This document shows, piece after piece, positions 8,127-16,963 of a stretch of DNA of 64,000 bases. The stretch covers positions 40,544-104,543 of the forward strand of contig JAHCHL010000012.1 in the NCBI GenBank assembly GCA_026129745.1, read 5' to 3'. The position numbers and the translations under genes were made by a program. A model generated the notes under the pieces. It worked only from the letters and a program-made list of their open reading frames with translations. It did no database searches and was not told where the DNA came from. Origin of the DNA: Fimbriimonadales bacterium. Its GTDB lineage: Bacteria; Armatimonadota; Fimbriimonadia; Fimbriimonadales; ATM1. Position 1 is the first letter of the stretch. Every line of letters begins with the position of its first letter.

Positions 8127-9578
8127 CTAGCCGATACCTAACTCGCCCCAAATACCGTCGACCTTTCTCTTGACATCATCGGACATCGTGATAAGTTTCG
8201 GCCACTCGCGCGGGAATCCTTCTGATGGCCATTTATGAGTGCAGTCGAAGCCAATCTTGCCGCCAAACCCAACCAAGTCGGATGCGTGGTCGAGCTGATC
8301 GATTGGACCTTTTACAATCAGTGAGTCGCGCATCGGATCACAGTTCGCACCAATTCGGAAGATGACGTCTCGCATATCGTGAATGTCTACATCGTCGCCA
8401 AAAACGAAGATGAACTTCGTAAACATGAGCTGACCCAATCCCCAAATCGCATTCATGACTTTGAATGCATGGCCAGGATATCGTTTCTTAATCTTGACGA
8501 ATGCCATGTTGTGGAAGCACGCGTCGACTGGCAAATGCATGTCGATAATCTCTGGTACGGTGAGTCGAATGAGCGGCAAGAAAATGCGCTCGACAGCTTG
8601 TCCCATGTATGCATCTTCCATTGGTGGAATGCCAACGATAGTCGCTGGGTAGACAGGCTTCGAGCGCATGGTGATGCAAGTTGCATGAAAGACTGGAAAA
8701 TAATCCGCGAGTGAGTAATAGCCAGTGTGGTCTCCAAAAGGGCCTTCGATGCGCGACTCAGTTGGATCCACATAACCTTCGATGACAATCTCGGCATCGG
8801 CAGGCACGTCGATGTCAACAGTTTTGGCTGGAACAAGCTTTGCTGCATCTCGTCGAAGAATCCCAGCAAAGAGCATTTCGTCGATACCGGGCGGCAGCGG
8901 CGCGATTGCAGAGAACGTGTATGCCGGATGGCCTCCGAGAACAATGCATGCTTCGATGTTCTTCTTCTTTTCTGCAGCGACCCGCATATGCTCCGCGCCG
9001 ACTTTGTGCATTTGCCAATGCATTCCCGTCGTGTTTTTGTCATAGATTTGGATCCTGTACATGCCGACGTTTCGTTTGCCGGTGTTTGGATCATGAGTGA
9101 AAACCATCGGCAACGTGATAAACGGACCGCCATCTTCGGGCCAACAGGTCAAAACTGGCAATTGGGTCAAATCGACCTCGCTGCCCTGCATCACGACTTC
9201 TTGGCAAATACCGCTTGAGACTTTCTTCGGAGCGGCTTTTGCAAACCTTCCGAGCTCCAACAGCTTCTTGATCTTTGCTGAAATTGAGGCAGGCACTTCC
9301 GGTTGCAACAAGGCCTGAATCTCATTCGCGATTTCGTCGACGTCCCCAACGCCTAATGCCATGCTCATTCTCTTCCTCGATCCAAAACAGTTGATCGCCA
9401 CTGGAATGTCGTATCCGACTGGGTTTTCTATGAGGAGAGCTGGACCGCCGCCTGGCATCTTCATGCACCGGTCGGCTACTTCTGTGATTTCAAGTTTGGG
9501 ACTGAGAGGGTGTGAAATTCTCTTCAGTTCGCCGGCAGCGTCAAGTTCGCGGAGGAAGTGCTGGAAGTCGCTGTACAT
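8127..9578 (-). CDS. ubiD: UbiD family prFMN-dependent decarboxylase
   Basis: 483 residues, normal length for the family. It begins MYSDFQHFLRELDAAGELKRI and contains the conserved blocks GPALLIENPVGYDIPV, GMYRIQIYDKNTTGMHWQMHK, EGPFGDHTGYYS (which holds the catalytic glutamate region) and NMAFVKIKKRYPGHA. UbiD enzymes use prenylated FMN to decarboxylate aromatic or unsaturated acids, mostly in quinone biosynthesis. In a menaquinone organism the substrate would be a futalosine- or naphthoate-type intermediate. No UbiX flavin prenyltransferase is visible in the window, so the precise pathway is not shown. Confidence 0.92.
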   Translation of the reverse strand: MYSDFQHFLRELDAAGELKRISHPLSPKLEITEVADRCMKMPGGGPALLIENPVGYDIPVAINCFGSRKRMSMALGVGDVDEIANEIQALLQPEVPASISAKIKKLLELGRFAKAAPKKVSSGICQEVVMQGSEVDLTQLPVLTCWPEDGGPFITLPMVFTHDPNTGKRNVGMYRIQIYDKNTTGMHWQMHKVGAEHMRVAAEKKKNIEACIVLGGHPAYTFSAIAPLPPGIDEMLFAGILRRDAAKLVPAKTVDIDVPADAEIVIEGYVDPTESRIEGPFGDHTGYYSLADYFPVFHATCITMRSKPVYPATIVGIPPMEDAYMGQAVERIFLPLIRLTVPEIIDMHLPVDACFHNMAFVKIKKRYPGHAFKVMNAIWGLGQLMFTKFIFVFGDDVDIHDMRDVIFRIGANCDPMRDSLIVKGPIDQLDHASDLVGFGGKIGFDCTHKWPSEGFPREWPKLITMSDDVKRKVDGIWGELGIG

Positions 9579-9614
9579 TCATGCAGACGATACCGTAATT
9601 GACTGGATCGAGCG

Positions 9615-9947
9615 CTAAAACGCCGACTGAATCAGGATCGTCCAAATTGAAACGTGATAGACCAAGACGCACGCCATGATCGCATTGCCAAGATGCAGGA
9701 TGCTTTGGGCGAGCTTTCTGTCCCAAAGTTTGAACGCTATGCAGCACACAAGCAGAGTCGACGCTATCTTGGCAAATTCGAAGAGACCCTGCAGCGCAAA
9801 CCATCTTAGGACAGGATTGGCCTCGCAACCGCCGACGCCAAATATCGCGAGTGTAAATCCGAAATCGAGCAGGCTGAACGCCGCGTACAGCACGATTGCC
9901 GGGTTCACCCGATGAGTGAGCGCTGGATCGACTCGGTACAAAACCAT
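9615..9947 (-). CDS. DUF5658 family small membrane protein
   Basis: 110 residues from ATG at 9947 (MVLYRVDPAL). The longer frame from 10064 would run antisense through the tRNA-Ser gene and is unlikely. It has about three hydrophobic helices and the typical LLDFGFTLAIFGVGGCEANPVLR motif (an EANP-type signature) followed by a lysine-containing helix. The role of this family is not known. It ends 36 bases before ubiD on the same strand. Confidence 0.7.
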   Translation of the reverse strand: MVLYRVDPALTHRVNPAIVLYAAFSLLDFGFTLAIFGVGGCEANPVLRWFALQGLFEFAKIASTLLVCCIAFKLWDRKLAQSILHLGNAIMACVLVYHVSIWTILIQSAF

Positions 9948-10051
9948 CGCTTTCCCGATAGCTTCCCTCTTCGCATCGGGAATCGGCACACAGGAATGCC
10001 AGTTTGACTCTGGTCGCCCTACTTTGCCACAATCGTAGCTCCCCCACTTGC

Positions 10052-10141
10052 GGAGAGGTCGCATAGTGGTCTAGTGCGCCGCACTCGAAATGCGGTGAGG
10101 TCTCACGGCCTCCGTGGGTTCGAATCCCACCCTCTCCGCCA
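10052..10141 (+). tRNA. tRNA-Ser (anticodon CGA), CCA encoded
   Basis: The acceptor stem GGAGAGG (10052-10058) pairs with CCTCTCC (10131-10137). The anticodon stem CCGCA/TGCGG holds the loop CTCGAAA with anticodon CGA at 10086-10088, reading UCG. The long variable arm (GAGG...CCTC) is that of a class II serine tRNA, and the T-arm contains GTTCGAA. Discriminator G is at 10138 and CCA is encoded at 10139-10141. Confidence 0.97.
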
Positions 10142-10183
10142 CTCGATCCGAACTTTCGGCCGCGTCCATACGTTAGGAGTTCC

Positions 10184-10657
10184 GTGCAAGACATCGTCTA
10201 TCAGTTTCGCCCTGTGTTGGGGATTGGCGATTGGTTCGCACTTTTGACTCCGCTCGCACTCGGTTTGCTGGCTATATTCTTGACATTTTTGCTCGGCAAA
10301 TCCAGGAAGCGACGGGGTCTTCCCTACCGTGCACTCTGGGTTGCTGGAAGCGTGATGGCTTGCGCTTTCCTCGCAGTTACTTCTATGCACTTGCCGCGCC
10401 TTACAACCGTTACTTTTCAAGGGCAGGAGATGCGAATGTCACTGGTTATCGGGGAGAAGCGGTTGCCGCTCGCTCCACCCAATGAGATTCGACTTCGAAA
10501 TGGCATGATCGAACTGCACACCCCTCGTGGATACGTCGTCTTGCCAACGAACGGTGAGTGGAAGGCGGGCGATCTCTTGGTCGATGCGAACTACCTTGCA
10601 AAAGAATTCGATGGACGAAGTTATCGATTTCGCACTGGAAACTTAGCCCTTCACTAA
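10184..10657 (+). CDS. Unknown membrane-anchored protein
   Basis: 157 residues from GTG at 10184, preceded by AGGAG at about 10175-10179. Two hydrophobic segments (about 18-37 and 50-66) are separated by a strongly basic loop (GKSRKRRG). The outside ~90 residues are beta-rich (TVTFQGQEMRMSLVIGEKRLPL; NGMIELHTPRGYVVLP) and look like a small PH-like or scaffold domain. No family recognised. Its 3' end overlaps the convergent rseP gene by 15 bases. Confidence 0.65.
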   Translation: MQDIVYQFRPVLGIGDWFALLTPLALGLLAIFLTFLLGKSRKRRGLPYRALWVAGSVMACAFLAVTSMHLPRLTTVTFQGQEMRMSLVIGEKRLPLAPPNEIRLRNGMIELHTPRGYVVLPTNGEWKAGDLLVDANYLAKEFDGRSYRFRTGNLALH

Positions 10658-11761
10658 TCGCGAAATGTCAAGCCAGAAGACGCTGATTATCAGCAGCAGC
10701 ACCAATGCAAAGCCCACAACGGCAACTCGCTCTTGAATCTTGAAAGACAGGCGCTTGCCGCCACGTAGCGCCTCAATTCCACAAATGACGAGTTGTCCAC
10801 CATCGAAGAACGGAATCGGCAGCAAATTCAGAATTCCCAGAGAAAGACTGATGATCGCTGCAATCAAAAAGAGCGCGTACGGGCCTTCGGTCGCTGCTTC
10901 GCCCGTAAACTTCGCTATCGTGATTGGTCCGCCAGCGTTTTCTTTCAGATCCCGTGGCTTCATCAACACGCGCACGGTTCCCGACAGTATCGACCAAGAC
11001 TTTTCTGCAGCGAGCTTGAACGACCCAACGAATCCAACAGAGACCGTTTCAAAGGCAGGACCCACTCCGATCCACCCTACGTTTGCTTTCTTAATACTTC
11101 CGGATTCATCGTACTCGGGCATGTTGTCCGGACCAACGATCGTCGCGTCTGCAAGCAACTTAGGAGTGATTGTCAAAGAAAGTGTTTGGCCATCGCGTTC
11201 GACATCGAGGCTCATCGGTTCGTCTATAACCTCGCGGGTAACGACGCGGAGGTCGTAGAATGTCGTAATCGGCTGCCCATTCGCGCGAACGACGCGATCA
11301 CCGATTTCGAGCCCAGCATCTTTCGCTGGAGAAGGGTCCGCGATCGAACCGATTACGGGCGCAGTCACGGGGCGCTTTTCCCCGAACAGCATGTATCCGG
11401 CGGCGAACAGCACGTATCCGAACAAAACGCTGAAAAGCGGGCCAGCAAACAGCACCCAAGCCCTTGCGCCCGTTCCCTTTGAGTAGAAGCCCTGGGGAAC
11501 GTCGACTTCGCTGCCGTCCGGCTTTGGCTCCATGCCCTTCACTCGAACGAAACCGCCCAACGGCACAAATGGGTGCGTCGTGATGTTCATTCCAGTCTTC
11601 GTCGTGTGCAGAATGACCTTTTTGCCAAACGGTAGGCCGAGAATGCAGAACTCTTCCACTTCCATGCCTTTCCAGCGGGCGAATAGATAGTGGCCGAGTT
11701 CGTGCACAGCGACGACTGCTGTTAGAACGATGAGGACTGCGATGATTTGCCAAACGATCAA
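10643..11761 (-). CDS. rseP: Site-2 intramembrane metalloprotease (RseP)
   Basis: 372 residues. The zinc-binding HELGH motif is in the first membrane helix (about 20-24) and the second motif NLLPIPFFDGGQL in a later helix (about 315-327), where the aspartate completes the zinc site. Between them lies one PDZ domain with the sequence SPAKDAGLEIGDRVVRANGQPI. This is the normal RseP/RasP layout, with a final membrane helix near the C-terminus. It performs intramembrane cleavage of anti-sigma factors and remnant signal peptides; no target gene is adjacent. E. coli RseP is longer, with two PDZ domains, so this is the shorter Gram-positive-like form. Confidence 0.93.
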   Translation of the reverse strand: MIVWQIIAVLIVLTAVVAVHELGHYLFARWKGMEVEEFCILGLPFGKKVILHTTKTGMNITTHPFVPLGGFVRVKGMEPKPDGSEVDVPQGFYSKGTGARAWVLFAGPLFSVLFGYVLFAAGYMLFGEKRPVTAPVIGSIADPSPAKDAGLEIGDRVVRANGQPITTFYDLRVVTREVIDEPMSLDVERDGQTLSLTITPKLLADATIVGPDNMPEYDESGSIKKANVGWIGVGPAFETVSVGFVGSFKLAAEKSWSILSGTVRVLMKPRDLKENAGGPITIAKFTGEAATEGPYALFLIAAIISLSLGILNLLPIPFFDGGQLVICGIEALRGGKRLSFKIQERVAVVGFALVLLLIISVFWLDISRLVKG

Positions 11762-11867
11762 AGTTTGCTCCGAACCGAACGCTTAGTATACGCCTTGGCG
11801 AACAGGAAACGTTCGGTCGTTGGGCCTTTCGGAAGTCACTGTAAGGCGACCGATCTTCATAACTCAG

Positions 11868-12404
11868 CTATTCTTGCGGTGGCTTCAAGTTTGCGGCTTC
11901 TTCTGCAGTCATGACCGTTATATCGAGTTCATAAGCGACGGACTGAAGCCCGATTCCAACATAGACGTCGACGATCCCGACATAGCGACCAGGCTTTTCG
12001 CCCTTCAAGTAGAAAACGTATGTCGTTTCTTCGTTTGGGCTGAGTCGATGTTTGTAAACATAGCTTCTTCCAATGAACGGCACTGGTTCAATAACTTTCC
12101 AAGGAGGCTCAGCGCGAATGACACTTAGGCCATCGAGAAGCGCATTCTCAATGTCGATTGATTCTATTTTCTGCGAACTGGTGCTGACGTTCTTCACGTA
12201 GACTTCGACCGGGAGCGTATCACCGATTGCCACCCGATTATCACAGACCACTTCGACGTGAATGCCCTCTGGCTCTTGCATCACATACCAGATAAATCCG
12301 CCTAAGCAGAGCATGCCTACGATTGCGACCGCACCCAGTGCGATGAGCACTGGGACCCATGGGAATCCGCGCTTCGGTTGCTGGTGATAAGGCTGAGAAT
12401 ACAT
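11868..12404 (-). CDS. Single-pass membrane protein with extracytoplasmic beta domain
   Basis: 178 residues. A short polar N-terminus rich in Q/P precedes one membrane helix (about 15-41, WVPVLIALGAVAIVGMLCLGGF), then a ~135-residue beta-sandwich-like domain. The segments RVAIGDTLPVEVYVKNVS and PNEETTYVFYLKGEKPGRYVG recall CARDB/Ig-like domains used for adhesion or assembly. No specific family is recognised. It sits between uvrC and rseP on the same strand but with clear spacers. Confidence 0.65.
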   Translation of the reverse strand: MYSQPYHQQPKRGFPWVPVLIALGAVAIVGMLCLGGFIWYVMQEPEGIHVEVVCDNRVAIGDTLPVEVYVKNVSTSSQKIESIDIENALLDGLSVIRAEPPWKVIEPVPFIGRSYVYKHRLSPNEETTYVFYLKGEKPGRYVGIVDVYVGIGLQSVAYELDITVMTAEEAANLKPPQE

Positions 12405-12467
12405 ATTGCGGTCTCTTTCTAAATCTACTGTTCAAGTGTGGCACTTTGCTATGCAGTTCGCGTCAAT

Positions 12468-14297
12468 TTACTCCAGCGCCTCCTTGACTTTCCGGGCCAG
12501 CGTTTCCGTCAATGTCGGCACAGCTGCAATCTCTTCGATGGAGGCTCGTCTGATGTTGGCAACAGAACCAAAGGCTCTCAGCAGCATTCTCCTTCTTCTA
12601 GGCCCGACTCCTGGAATCTCTTCCAGCGGCGAACCGAACAATCGTTTGTCGCGCAGCTTGCGGTGGTACGAGACTGCAAATCTGTGGGCTTCGTCACGCA
12701 GTCTCCTTAAGAGAAGAAGCCCTGCCGAATTCAACGGTAGTTGAACCGGTTCAGGACTGCCCTGAAGAAAAATCAGTTCTTGTTTTTTCGCGAGTCCGAT
12801 CGCTGGCAGTACGATTCCTAGTTCGTCGAGAGCCTTGATCGCTGCATTGAGTTGCCCGCGCCCGCCGTCGATCATGATGAGGTCCGGCAGCTTTGCAAAC
12901 TTCGGGTTGTTCTCCTTGTAATTCTTGAATCGCCTCAGAATTGTTTCGCGCATCATCGCGAAGTCGTCTGGTGATTCCGGGTTGTACTTTATCTTGAATC
13001 TCCGGTACTCATTCTTCGCAGGCTGTCCGCCTTCGAACACGACCATCGACGCAACCGGAGCAGTGCCCTGAATGTTGGAAATGTCGAATCCCTCAATGCG
13101 TTCAGGCGGAGCCGGCAAGTTGAGTGCATCTTGCAGGGCTTGCGCTGCTTCCGCTGACCACTCCTCTTTGGCAAGCTCCTCTTGTGTGAATTGCTGTAAA
13201 GCCAACTCTGCGTTGTTAGCGGCCATCTCAACCAACTTGAGTTTCTCTCCACCTTGAGGAACGGTGACATGAACGCTTCTTCCCTTCTTGCCGCGCAACC
13301 AAGACTCGACAATAGTCCGCTCAGCAATCTCCACCGGCAGTAGAACTTCCGAAGGAACTTCCGGCGCGTCCGTGTAGTATCGCTTCACGAACTCTTCAAC
13401 TGCCTCGCTTGGATTCGTTTCAGCCGCGCCGTCGAGATAGAACGTGCGTTGACCGATCAGTTTTCCTCCTCGAACATAAAACATTTGCACGGCTGCTCCA
13501 CGGTCGTCTTTCACAACGGCGATCACGTCTTGATCTTTCGAGTCTCCAGCGATCACCTTTTGTCGTTCCATTACTGTCTGAATGTTTTCGATCGTGTCGC
13601 GGAGTTTCGCAGCATGCTCGAATTCGAGCGCTTCCGCGTGTTCCTGCATCCGAGATTCGAGAGACTTTATCAGCGTGTCCGACTTCCCTTCTAAGAACAG
13701 TATGACGTTGGAGATTTCACGTTTGTACTCGTTCGGCTCTGCGAGTCCTGCGCAAGGAGCCATGCAACGCTCCATGTGAAAATAGAGGCAGGGCTTTTGC
13801 ACTGCGTCACCGCTCCACGACTTTCCGCAAGGAATCAGCTTGAATACTTTGTGGAGCAACTGCAAAGTATCGCGAACGGAAAAAGCACTGCTGTATGGGC
13901 CAAAGTATCGTGATCCGTCTTTCCGTAGCTTTCGCGTGAACAAAACGCGAGGAAACTTCTCCTTTGTGACGACGATGTATGGATAGCTCTTGTCGTCGCG
14001 CAAGCGCACATTGTATGGCGGCCGATGCTCTTTGATCAAGTTGCATTCAAGAATGAGGGCTTCGAGTTCGCTGTCAGTAACGATCCACTCCACATCGCGC
14101 ACACGTGAAACCATCCGAGCGATCCTCGTTCCATGTTGAGACGACTTCTGGAAGTAAGATCGAACTCGGCTCTTAAGTGAGAGCGCCTTGCCCACATAAA
14201 GAACGAGCCCTTCTTCGTCCCGAAAGATGTAGCAGCCCGGCAATGAGGGGAGCGCTTTCAGTTTCTGATCGACGGCCTCACGGGCCTTTGCAGGCAC
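12468..14297 (-). CDS. uvrC: Excinuclease ABC subunit C
   Basis: 609 residues from GTG at 14297. Domains in order: GIY-YIG nuclease (PGCYIFRDEEGLVLYVGKA, about 20-38), a cysteine cluster region (CGKSW...CLYFHMERCMAPC), a UVR motif that binds UvrB (about 205-240), the RNase-H-like 5' incision domain (FDISNIQGTAPVASMVVFEGG and DLIMIDGGRGQL), and a C-terminal double helix-hairpin-helix (IPGVGPRRRRMLLRAFGSV). All elements for dual incision in nucleotide excision repair are present. Length is normal. Confidence 0.97.
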   Translation of the reverse strand: MPAKAREAVDQKLKALPSLPGCYIFRDEEGLVLYVGKALSLKSRVRSYFQKSSQHGTRIARMVSRVRDVEWIVTDSELEALILECNLIKEHRPPYNVRLRDDKSYPYIVVTKEKFPRVLFTRKLRKDGSRYFGPYSSAFSVRDTLQLLHKVFKLIPCGKSWSGDAVQKPCLYFHMERCMAPCAGLAEPNEYKREISNVILFLEGKSDTLIKSLESRMQEHAEALEFEHAAKLRDTIENIQTVMERQKVIAGDSKDQDVIAVVKDDRGAAVQMFYVRGGKLIGQRTFYLDGAAETNPSEAVEEFVKRYYTDAPEVPSEVLLPVEIAERTIVESWLRGKKGRSVHVTVPQGGEKLKLVEMAANNAELALQQFTQEELAKEEWSAEAAQALQDALNLPAPPERIEGFDISNIQGTAPVASMVVFEGGQPAKNEYRRFKIKYNPESPDDFAMMRETILRRFKNYKENNPKFAKLPDLIMIDGGRGQLNAAIKALDELGIVLPAIGLAKKQELIFLQGSPEPVQLPLNSAGLLLLRRLRDEAHRFAVSYHRKLRDKRLFGSPLEEIPGVGPRRRRMLLRAFGSVANIRRASIEEIAAVPTLTETLARKVKEALE

Positions 14298-14384
14298 TTC
14301 GATATTTTGACTCGGAACCTGGTCGCAAGTTCGCGGCTTTGATTCGGCCTAACGCCTTAACAACCTTCGTATAGAATTCAGGCG

Positions 14385-15998
14385 ATGGGCATTGGCAAGG
14401 AAATCGAGTGGCAATTCGAAGCAGTTGACCTCGGCAGCGACATTAAGGCCGTTTGTCGAGCCGCGGAAGCTGCCGGACTGAGACTCCGCCCCCCAAAGAG
14501 AATCAGGCTACATGACCGGTTCTTTGATACGCCGGACTGGAAATTCTATCGTGCCCTTGCGTATTTGCGCATCAGAACAAAAGGCAAAACCGCAGAGGCG
14601 ACCATCAAAACGTTCGGCACCATAGATCCTGGACCTCGGGTCAGAACGGAGCTTACCGAGCCGCTATCAGGGGAATTGCACGAACTCCCTGGGCAAGTCG
14701 GCGAGTGCATTCGAGCTTTGGCGGGCGAATCGCCACTTCGAGAAATCTTCTCACACTCGACCACTCGCCAAGTCATTCGTGCATCCGATGGTGAAACCGA
14801 AATTGCCGAAATCGCTATCGACCACACCGTCTTCGAGAAAACTGGCAATGAGCTTAAGCGGATCGAAATTGAGTCACTCTGCGATAATAGCGAGAAGTTA
14901 GATCAATTTATCTCTGAATTGGCCTCTCAATTTAAGCCATGTGGCCGCTCGAAATTCGCCGAAGGGCTTGCATCCATGGGCCTATCGCCTGAACTGAGCC
15001 CATCGCCGACGTTGAATATCGATTCTGATTCGACGATCGGAGAATTGATTCAGGCTGCCATCAACGTCTACTCGCACCGAATGAAGGAAAGCGAACCGGC
15101 CGTTCGACTTGGACTCGATCCCGAAGCGGTGCACAACATCCGCGTTGCGACAAGGAGACTGCGTGCACTGCTGCGGCTGTTTAGAAGATTCCTGCCCGCG
15201 AGCGCAATGAGAGTTCGCAGGGAACTCGCATGGCTCGCCGATGCCCTTGGCGGAGTTAGGGATCTCGATGTGCAATTGCAGGCACTCATAGGAGTTTGCA
15301 CTCAAGCCCATGTGAGCGACGAAGATAGGGCCATTATTATTGCACCGCTTGAAGCGCGCCGCTCGAAGGCACGTAAAGAGCTCTTGGATTCGTTGAACTC
15401 CGACCGCTACTCCATGCTTGTCGCAGGTCTTAATGTACTGCAGGAGCGTGCAGTGAGCAAACGATCTCGACAAAGTGCGGTTTCAGTGCTGCCCAAAGTC
15501 TTATACAGGGCATGCTCACGTGCGCTTCAAGATGGATCGCGAGTTACGAACGATTCGGTAGGGGAGCAATATCACAAGCTGCGATTGAGGTGCAAGCGAC
15601 TGCGGTATGCGGCCGACGTTTCACGAAACCTCTATGGAAAACCTGCTCGCAAATTTTGCAAGGCTCTCGTAGAATTGCAAGATGTGCTCGGCCAACACCA
15701 AGACGCGCTTGTGCTAATCAAGACTTTGCATACTGTTCCAGAAGACTGGGGTTTCACGCATCATCCCACTACTTTGGATGCGATGAGAAGAATCGAGGCA
15801 GTATTGGAAAAGACAGCTATGCGATGCCGCAATCAATTCCCGAAAGCGTTCACGAGAGTCTTTGATGATGCTTGGCCCGTACTGGAGAAACGTATCCTCG
15901 ATGCGATGGCGGAAGACGTCGTGCGCTCAACTCGCGAAGAGTGGATGCGCGAAAGAATTCAGTTTACTTTCGATAGAGATCTCTCCGAACGAGACTAA
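14385..15998 (+). CDS. CYTH-CHAD domain fusion protein
   Basis: 537 residues. The N-terminal ~200 residues form a CYTH/triphosphate tunnel domain (starts GKEIEWQFEA, with alternating acidic and basic strands such as RIRTKGKTAEATIKTFG and ELKRIEIES). The C-terminal ~310 residues form a helical CHAD domain with HNIRVATRRLRALLRLFRRF and GGVRDLDVQL. CYTH domains hydrolyse or bind triphosphates; CHAD domains bind polyphosphate through their basic face. A polyphosphate-related role is therefore likely, and a PPK2 gene lies at 59.2-60.0 kb. The first strand has EIEWQFE where the tunnel enzymes usually have ExExK, so the lysine is replaced and catalysis is uncertain. Confidence 0.88.
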   Translation: MGIGKEIEWQFEAVDLGSDIKAVCRAAEAAGLRLRPPKRIRLHDRFFDTPDWKFYRALAYLRIRTKGKTAEATIKTFGTIDPGPRVRTELTEPLSGELHELPGQVGECIRALAGESPLREIFSHSTTRQVIRASDGETEIAEIAIDHTVFEKTGNELKRIEIESLCDNSEKLDQFISELASQFKPCGRSKFAEGLASMGLSPELSPSPTLNIDSDSTIGELIQAAINVYSHRMKESEPAVRLGLDPEAVHNIRVATRRLRALLRLFRRFLPASAMRVRRELAWLADALGGVRDLDVQLQALIGVCTQAHVSDEDRAIIIAPLEARRSKARKELLDSLNSDRYSMLVAGLNVLQERAVSKRSRQSAVSVLPKVLYRACSRALQDGSRVTNDSVGEQYHKLRLRCKRLRYAADVSRNLYGKPARKFCKALVELQDVLGQHQDALVLIKTLHTVPEDWGFTHHPTTLDAMRRIEAVLEKTAMRCRNQFPKAFTRVFDDAWPVLEKRILDAMAEDVVRSTREEWMRERIQFTFDRDLSERD

Positions 15999-16001
15999 CA
16001 T

Positions 16002-16847
16002 TCAACTGCCGAGCGCGGCAGGCAAGTTCCAACTCGCGTCTTCCAGTCTCTTTTTTGCCGCTGACTCGTCCAAACCAAGTTGCGACATCACAATTCTAAT
16101 GGCTCGCAATCGAAGCTTGTCATTCATAGGCGCCAAGTGTGTCATGAGATTGTCCTTTATCCTTCCGCACTTGGCCATTGCTGCCACGCTGATCATGTTT
16201 AGCGCCATCTTCTGTGCAGTTCCTGCCTTCAATCGAGTCGCACCAGCGATGACTTCAGGCCCAGTATCGAGGAGAATCGAATGTTCCGATTCGTGCAGAA
16301 GCGGTGCACCGGGGTTGTTTGCGATGCCAATGGTTTTCGCTCCTCGCCTCGCTGCATATCGAATCGCCTCGACGACGTATGGCGTCCTACCACTCGCTGA
16401 CACACCTATGACGAGATCTGCGGGCAATCGATCGACTTGTGCTTGGACGACGGCGACACCCTCACCAATCCTGACGGGCGATGTGAGCGCTGCATTGAGA
16501 TCTTTGTGTGCGGCCTCGGTGTCGTCTTCAGCTCCTGAGACCGATTGCATGAATGCGCGGCCTGCGATGAGCACTTGAAATCTGCCCGGCTCGATTCCAT
16601 AGCACTGTGAGATCTCGGAGACGTCCGTTGCTGCGATTCTTCCGCTGGTGCCGGCGCCGACATATACAACCTTCCCGCCTGAAGAATAAGTCTCGGCAAC
16701 CATCTCTGCTGCCACGCAGATGTCCGGTATGGCGGCCTTGACTGCTTCGACGGCCTTCTCGTCCTCCGTCGACATTTTGCGAACGATGTCGTCTGTCGCC
16801 ATCGCCGCAAGACCCGCCGTGTCCGGGTGCCGCTCTTCAGTCCGCAT
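16002..16847 (-). CDS. murQ: N-acetylmuramic acid 6-phosphate etherase
   Basis: 281 residues from ATG at 16847, which has GGAGGA six or seven bases upstream. The longer frame to 16988 would run into the divergent miaA gene. The start MRTEERHPDT and the SIS-fold blocks VVYVGAGTSGRIAATDVSE and GVSASGRTPYVVEAIRYA match MurQ. It cleaves the lactyl ether of MurNAc-6-P to give GlcNAc-6-P in peptidoglycan recycling. Three-base gap to the convergent CYTH-CHAD gene. No dedicated MurNAc transporter or kinase is visible nearby. Confidence 0.95.
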   Translation of the reverse strand: MRTEERHPDTAGLAAMATDDIVRKMSTEDEKAVEAVKAAIPDICVAAEMVAETYSSGGKVVYVGAGTSGRIAATDVSEISQCYGIEPGRFQVLIAGRAFMQSVSGAEDDTEAAHKDLNAALTSPVRIGEGVAVVQAQVDRLPADLVIGVSASGRTPYVVEAIRYAARRGAKTIGIANNPGAPLLHESEHSILLDTGPEVIAGATRLKAGTAQKMALNMISVAAMAKCGRIKDNLMTHLAPMNDKLRLRAIRIVMSQLGLDESAAKKRLEDASWNLPAALGS

Positions 16848-16963
16848 CAGATTCCTCCGGGCGATCTCTGCTCCAAATGCAACGCGTCGGAGGTTGGGTG
16901 GTCTTCCACTAGCTTGGGCCAACCTGTCAGACTCATTATCCCCCAGGTTTTGACTCCCAGAAC

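Noticed and set aside
9541..10194. 217-codon minus-strand frame containing GGIRTHGGRETSPHF
   Set aside because: It is the well-known spurious translation of the antisense strand of tRNA-Ser and overlaps ubiD and the DUF5658 gene.
10103..10420. 105-codon minus-strand frame ending GWDSNPRRP
   Set aside because: Also an antisense tRNA-Ser artefact, and it lies opposite the gene at 10184.
10793..11482. 229-codon plus-strand frame opposite rseP
   Set aside because: Composition typical of a shadow; rseP has all active-site motifs.
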